Positions 5,694 to 8,649 of a DNA stretch of 8,649 bases are shown here, in pieces. A model generated the notes under the pieces. The model did no database searches and was not told where the DNA came from. It saw nothing but the letters and a program-made list of their open reading frames with translations. Origin of the DNA: CAZGOM01 sp964527265 (lineage in GTDB: Bacteria > Planctomycetota > Phycisphaerae > Phycisphaerales > Phycisphaeraceae); contig CAZGOM010000220.1 of the NCBI GenBank assembly GCA_964527265.1, positions 1 through 8,649 on the forward strand, in the 5' to 3' direction. Positions within the stretch are counted from its first letter, which is position 1. Each line of letters begins with the position of its first letter. Made by a program: the position numbers and the translations under genes.

Positions 5694-5815
5694 CGTGGCT
5701 CCCCGCTTACGCCGCGGCGCGTGTGCCCTGGTGGCTCCCCAGGTGGATGCAGCTACGCTAGATGCACGCGTCTGCACCGGCCTAGGTTTGGCCGCGCGTC
5801 GTCGGGAAACGGCGA
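5694..5815 (-). other. 122-bp portal-scaffold intergenic region with short dyads
   Basis: This is the only sizeable non-coding stretch in an otherwise tightly packed module. It holds three short dyads: CGGCC/GGCCG with a 7-base loop (5778-5794), the 19-base imperfect palindrome TGCAGCTACGCTAGATGCA (5748-5766), and CCTGG/CCAGG with a 7-base loop (5727-5743). It also holds two copies of GTGGCTCCCC. None of the dyads is followed by a T-run on the transcribed strand, so an intrinsic terminator is not supported. I do not see a convincing -35/-10 pair. The scaffold frame is open through the entire gap, with a GTG at 5777 as a possible but weakly supported earlier start. A transcription-control or RNA-processing site that raises scaffold and capsid expression would make sense here, but that is inference. 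Confidence 0.5.
5695..5740 (-). repeat. Direct repeat GGGGAGCCAC, two copies 36 bases apart
   Basis: The 10-mer GTGGCTCCCC (plus strand) occurs exactly at 5695-5704 and again at 5731-5740. Read on the minus strand it is GGGGAGCCAC, and the copy nearer the gene provides the Shine-Dalgarno site (GGGGAG) five bases before the scaffold ATG at 5693. The second copy sits at the same codon phase 36 bases upstream, within a small stem formed with CCTGG/CCAGG. It may be a relic duplication, a standby ribosome site or chance in GC-rich DNA. Confidence 0.6.
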
Positions 5816-7276
5816 TCAGGAAGCGGCGGGTCGACCACCGAGCGCGCCGTTCGCCTCGGGCGACTGGCCCGGGTTGCTCGCATCGGCGCCGCTCGGCACG
5901 TTCAGCGCGCGCACCATGGTGATCAGCGCGGCGTACTTCACGAGGTTGAGCTTGATCTCCTCGGCGGCTTCCTCGGGCGTGAGGTCGGAGTCCTCGCGCT
6001 GCAGGTACGCGTCGGCGCTGTCGAGCCCGAGGCCGATCTTGGCCTTGAGCAGCGCGAGCCGCTCCTGCGCGTCCATCGGTGCGGCCTGCTCCTGGAAGTC
6101 GACACGCAGCCCGCTCGCGTCGAAGCCCATGAGCTCGACGACGGCCGCCTCGTGGACTACCGCGCGCATGCGCTGCTCGGTGCGGAGCTCGAGCAGCTTC
6201 TCGCGGCGCATCGCGTACTCCTTGCCGCTCGTCGGCGCGCTCGCGAGCGTGAACTGCTCGTAGCTCATGCCGTACGTCTGCGCGACGCTCGTGATCTTGT
6301 CGCGCTTCGCCGCGAGGTAGTGGTCCGGGTCCGTCTTCATCTCGAGCATCGAGGCGACGACTTCCGGCGGCAGGATCAGCGGCGCCTCGCCGTTCATGGC
6401 CTGGCCCTTCACGACCTGCGCGAGGTTGCCTTGCAGCACCGGCTGGCGCTCGCCCTGCGTCTTCGCGAGGCGCATGATCATCGCGTCGAGCAGCGCGACC
6501 GCGAGGTGCGCCGACTTGATGTCCTCGCCGTAGCTCGCGTCGAGGATGCACGTCGTCGGTTGCCGACGGTGGAACAGTACGCCAGGGATCCGCCCGAGTC
6601 CGTGCGCCTCGGGCTCGAGCACGATCTCGCCCCGCGCGTCGACCAGGCGACCCTCGCCGCTGATCCGGTACCGGTACGTGTCGTCCCACAGCTCCCAGCT
6701 GGGAAGCTTGCGCGCGATCGGCAGGATCGACGGCGGCTTGAAGTCGAGGAGGAAGCCCGCAGCCTCGAGCGCGTCGGCCGGGTGCGCGATCGCATCGAAC
6801 GCGTCGGGCGTGATGATCCGCAACCGCGTCCGTGCGTCGGGCCCGAGGAACTGCCAGATCAGCACCTCGTTGCAGAGGTTCGTGAGCCGGAGCGCCTCCT
6901 GGTGGAGGAAGTGCAGCCCGAGCCGCCGCTCCTCGGCGCGGAACGCGTCGGCGCGATCCTCGAGCGTGCGTCGCGCCGGGCGGTCGTAGAGCGAGCTGAT
7001 CTCGTTCACGATGCGCCGCGTGACGTTCTGGCCGCTCGCCACCGCGATGTACTCGACCATCGTCTCGCGCATCTTGTCGGTCGTGTACACGCGTTCGATC
7101 ACGCGCCTGAGCGGCAGCTCGAGCTGATCGCGGTAGAGCTGCAGGCGCGTCGCGATCCGCTCGCGGCGCATGCGGTGCGGGTTCATCAAGTCAGGCTGCG
7201 CGAGCGCGTAGGTCTGTGCGATCCACGTGACGAGCGCCTGGTGGTCGGTGTTGTAGAGCTCGATCAACGGCGCCAT
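5816..7276 (-). CDS. Portal protein
   Basis: This 486-residue protein is the likely portal, the dodecameric ring at one capsid vertex through which terminase packages DNA and to which the neck attaches. It is identified by size, position directly after terminase and before scaffold and capsid genes, and general sequence character. Residues 66-100 (TDKMRETMVEYIAVASGQ, then NVTRRIVNEISSLYDRP) resemble the N-terminal clip/wing region of SPP1-type portals. A mixed alpha/beta core spans roughly 120-260. Residues 250-300 contain the helix DIKSAHLAVALLDAMIMRLA. A long charged helical region from about 350 to 455 fits the stem and crown. The last 25 residues are Gly/Ala/Pro-rich. The ATG at 7276 has GAGG six bases upstream and overlaps the previous stop by one base. 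The 132 codons open upstream are out of frame with the real upstream genes and were not used. Confidence 0.82.
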   Translation of the reverse strand: MAPLIELYNTDHQALVTWIAQTYALAQPDLMNPHRMRRERIATRLQLYRDQLELPLRRVIERVYTTDKMRETMVEYIAVASGQNVTRRIVNEISSLYDRPARRTLEDRADAFRAEERRLGLHFLHQEALRLTNLCNEVLIWQFLGPDARTRLRIITPDAFDAIAHPADALEAAGFLLDFKPPSILPIARKLPSWELWDDTYRYRISGEGRLVDARGEIVLEPEAHGLGRIPGVLFHRRQPTTCILDASYGEDIKSAHLAVALLDAMIMRLAKTQGERQPVLQGNLAQVVKGQAMNGEAPLILPPEVVASMLEMKTDPDHYLAAKRDKITSVAQTYGMSYEQFTLASAPTSGKEYAMRREKLLELRTEQRMRAVVHEAAVVELMGFDASGLRVDFQEQAAPMDAQERLALLKAKIGLGLDSADAYLQREDSDLTPEEAAEEIKLNLVKYAALITMVRALNVPSGADASNPGQSPEANGALGGRPAAS

Positions 7277-7518
7277 CAATTGCCTCGGTGCGCACGTTGC
7301 GCGTCGGAGTGGTGCAGCACGAGCGTGCCGCGGTGCGGGGTCAACGTGTGCGGATGCCGCGCCTCGAGCACGGGCCGACACCAGCAGCCGACGTCGAGCT
7401 CGTGGCGTGGCGCCTCGCGATCGGGGAGCACGTGCGCGTCGTGGTCGAACGGGATCACGAGCCAGCGCTCCTCCGTGAGCGGCGAGTCCTCGTCGACGGC
7501 GATCACCACCTCGCGCAT
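7276..7518 (-). CDS. Small Cys/His protein between terminase and portal, function unknown
   Basis: This 80-residue protein has no function I can name. Its ATG shares one base with the terminase TGA (TGATG at 7516-7520), and its own TGA overlaps the portal ATG in the same way, so it is probably translated by coupling with both. The frame is open further upstream, but the overlapping ATG is the natural start because the upstream extension is terminase-antiphase, arginine-rich and shadow-like. The N-terminus (MREVVIAVDEDSPL) is beta-like. The middle carries HELDVGCWCRPVLEARH (residues 39-55), with Cys45 and Cys47 and neighbouring histidines, and a second His pair lies at 69-70 (LVLHHSD). A CWC-P motif followed by a V-HH motif looks like a small metal-binding or redox site. 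Short proteins of this kind occur beside packaging genes in some phages, but that resemblance is from memory. Confidence 0.72.
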   Translation of the reverse strand: MREVVIAVDEDSPLTEERWLVIPFDHDAHVLPDREAPRHELDVGCWCRPVLEARHPHTLTPHRGTLVLHHSDAQRAHRGN

Positions 7519-8649
7519 CACGCCACCCGTCGTCGGCGTAGCTCCGCGAGCGCGCGCTCGACGGTGGTCGCGGTGATCGCTTCCTGCTCGAACGGCCACA
7601 GCGCGTACCCGGTGGCGGCCGGCGCGTGCGTCTGATCGTCCTCGTCCTTCTCCTGGTCGCCTTCCGGATCATCGTCGCCCGGCCGCTTCTCGAGCGACTC
7701 GAGCGCGCGCACGAGCACCGGCGCGACGGGTTGTGCCTGCGCGTCCGTGAGCACGGCGAAGCGCACCGCGTCGGTCGCGTCGGTCATCAGGCGGTTGAGC
7801 ATCTCGATGCGCGCGCTCCGCTTGATCTTGCCCGACTGCGGGGCCGGGCTGAACACGTCGAGCTGCTCGGCCTGCATCGCCATGTACACGGTCTGGTAGT
7901 CGGTCTGCCGCTCGCCCTTGCCGTGCGGGTCGACGAAGATGGCCGCCTTGTCGTGGTCGGCCTCGACGCCGAACTCGTCGCGCAGCTTCTGCTTGAGCAT
8001 CCGTGCGTGCGCGCGCGCCGTCGTCTGGCGCGTCTGCAGCTCGCCGACCGCGGTCCAGACGGGCACGTCGTTGATCACGAGCAGCTTGAGGATCACCGAC
8101 GTGTTGAAGATGACCCCAGGATCGTGGCCGACGAGCAGCGAGAAGGCCGCGCCGCGCCGCACGTACGACTGGTACGACGCCAGGATCGACGACGTCACGT
8201 CGACGACGTCACGTGCGAGCAACCGCTCCGGCGCCATGTAGTTCCGCTTCGGATCCCAGCCGTAGAACACGGCGAGCTCGATCGGCACGTCGAGCGCGAG
8301 CACGCGGCGCTCGTACTCGCGCGGCGACATGGTCTTCTTCTTCGCCTCCCAGAACGAGGCGCCGACGAACGGCGAGCGCGTACCGAGCAGCTGCCGCCGC
8401 TCCCAGAGCCCGCTCGCCGCGAGGATCTTGCTCTTGTGCGCGCGGTACTTCGCGCTGTCCTTCGGCGTCGCGGTCCGCAGCTGCTTGTAGCGGACGATCG
8501 TGCGATCGCCGACGGCGACCGTCTTGGCCCCGCGCCCGCGCGCCTCGATATCCTCGTGGCGGTCGACCATGTCCTGGTCCTCGTCGCCCGTCGACCACGA
8601 CCACGTGAAGCCCTGCACCGGCGAGCCGTCGTCCTTGCTCTGCTGGTGC
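7518..8649 (-). CDS. Terminase large subunit, C-terminal part (5' end beyond the window)
   Basis: This is the C-terminal 376 residues of a phage DNA-packaging terminase, the motor that cuts concatemeric DNA and pumps it through the portal. The reading frame is open to the right edge, so the GTG at 8618 is probably internal and the Walker ATPase domain lies outside. Visible residues 98-119 (SFWEAKKKTMSPREYERR) match the linker after the ATPase domain. An RNase H-like nuclease domain follows. Asp176 (VGHDPG) is the likely first metal ligand, Glu203 (VGEL) the second, and Asp240 (IFVDPHGKG) comes next. Residues 278-288 (SARIEMLNRLM) are typical of TerL. An acidic stretch (325-339) separates the domain from a basic end (RRRR). 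The final motif reads AATGYALWPFE, where many TerLs have an Asp before the Gly-Tyr. The portal two genes downstream supports the call. Confidence 0.88.
   Translation of the reverse strand, partial: HQQSKDDGSPVQGFTWSWSTGDEDQDMVDRHEDIEARGRGAKTVAVGDRTIVRYKQLRTATPKDSAKYRAHKSKILAASGLWERRQLLGTRSPFVGASFWEAKKKTMSPREYERRVLALDVPIELAVFYGWDPKRNYMAPERLLARDVVDVTSSILASYQSYVRRGAAFSLLVGHDPGVIFNTSVILKLLVINDVPVWTAVGELQTRQTTARAHARMLKQKLRDEFGVEADHDKAAIFVDPHGKGERQTDYQTVYMAMQAEQLDVFSPAPQSGKIKRSARIEMLNRLMTDATDAVRFAVLTDAQAQPVAPVLVRALESLEKRPGDDDPEGDQEKDEDDQTHAPAATGYALWPFEQEAITATTVERALAELRRRRVA
8187..8214. repeat. Tandem 14-base duplication in the terminase gene
   Basis: CGACGACGTCACGT occurs twice head to tail (8187-8200 and 8201-8214). 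It encodes part of the ARDVVDVTSS segment just before the nuclease domain. The unit is not a multiple of three, so the two copies are read in different phases, and loss of one would shift the terminase frame. Confidence 0.65.

Noticed and set aside
5748..5766. 19-base near-palindrome considered as a transcription terminator
   Set aside because: The stem has a mismatch and no T-run follows on the transcribed strand, so it is kept only as a dyad.
5693..6689. Extension of the scaffold frame far upstream into the portal gene
   Set aside because: The frame is open but overlaps the portal in another phase and has shadow composition. The ATG at 5693 with its ribosome site is sufficient.
6152..7576. 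474-codon open frame on the plus strand
   Set aside because: It is antisense to portal, the small Cys/His gene and terminase, with shadow-like Arg/Asp/Val composition and no ribosome site or domain.
1..8649. Search for tRNA, rRNA, CRISPR, insertion sequences and attachment sites
   Set aside because: No cloverleaf, conserved rRNA block, spaced repeat array, transposase or integrase was seen.

Overview
The window is a compact bacteriophage (or prophage) head-morphogenesis module. All ten complete or near-complete genes, plus a start codon at the left edge, lie on the minus strand, so the module reads from high to low coordinates. The DNA is very GC-rich (about two thirds by eye) and GATC tetramers are strikingly frequent. 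Shine-Dalgarno sites and some GTG starts point to a high-GC bacterial host. Myxococcota, Actinomycetota and high-GC Pseudomonadota cannot be separated from the sequence alone. No integrase, repressor, tRNA, attachment site, CRISPR array or insertion sequence is seen, so lysogeny cannot be judged.

In transcription order: (1) The C-terminal nuclease half of the large terminase runs in from the right edge (7518-8649). (2) An 80-residue Cys/His protein (7276-7518) overlaps it by one base. (3) A 486-residue portal protein (5816-7276) overlaps that by one base. (4) A 122-bp gap (5694-5815) carries short dyads and a repeated ribosome-binding motif. It is the only sizeable non-coding stretch. (5) A Pro/Ala-rich scaffolding protein (4863-5693) is followed by the major capsid protein (3984-4856). 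(6) Two beta-rich small proteins of 211 and 97 residues (3336-3971, 2984-3277) follow, candidate decoration or head-completion proteins. (7) Three proteins without a recognised family (217, 187 and 306 residues; 2320-2973, 1756-2319, 833-1753) sit where neck or head-tail connector genes usually lie. (8) A LamG/concanavalin-like protein (15-830) precedes the next gene, whose ATG is at position 14.

Terminase and portal would form the packaging motor. The scaffold would template assembly of the capsid protein, and the following genes would complete, decorate and connect the head. No capsid protease lies between portal and capsid genes, which fits scaffold-driven assembly without proteolysis, although a protease elsewhere cannot be excluded. 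From 3 kb to the left edge the genes abut almost perfectly, with TAGATG or 2-bp junctions, suggesting one translationally coupled transcript.

I found no clearly new defence or regulatory system. The novelty is in several virion proteins I cannot place in a known family, in a terminase C-terminus that seems to lack its usual last acidic residue, and in unusual DNA-scale features: GATC excess, a G-quadruplex motif, and the repeats in the portal-scaffold gap.
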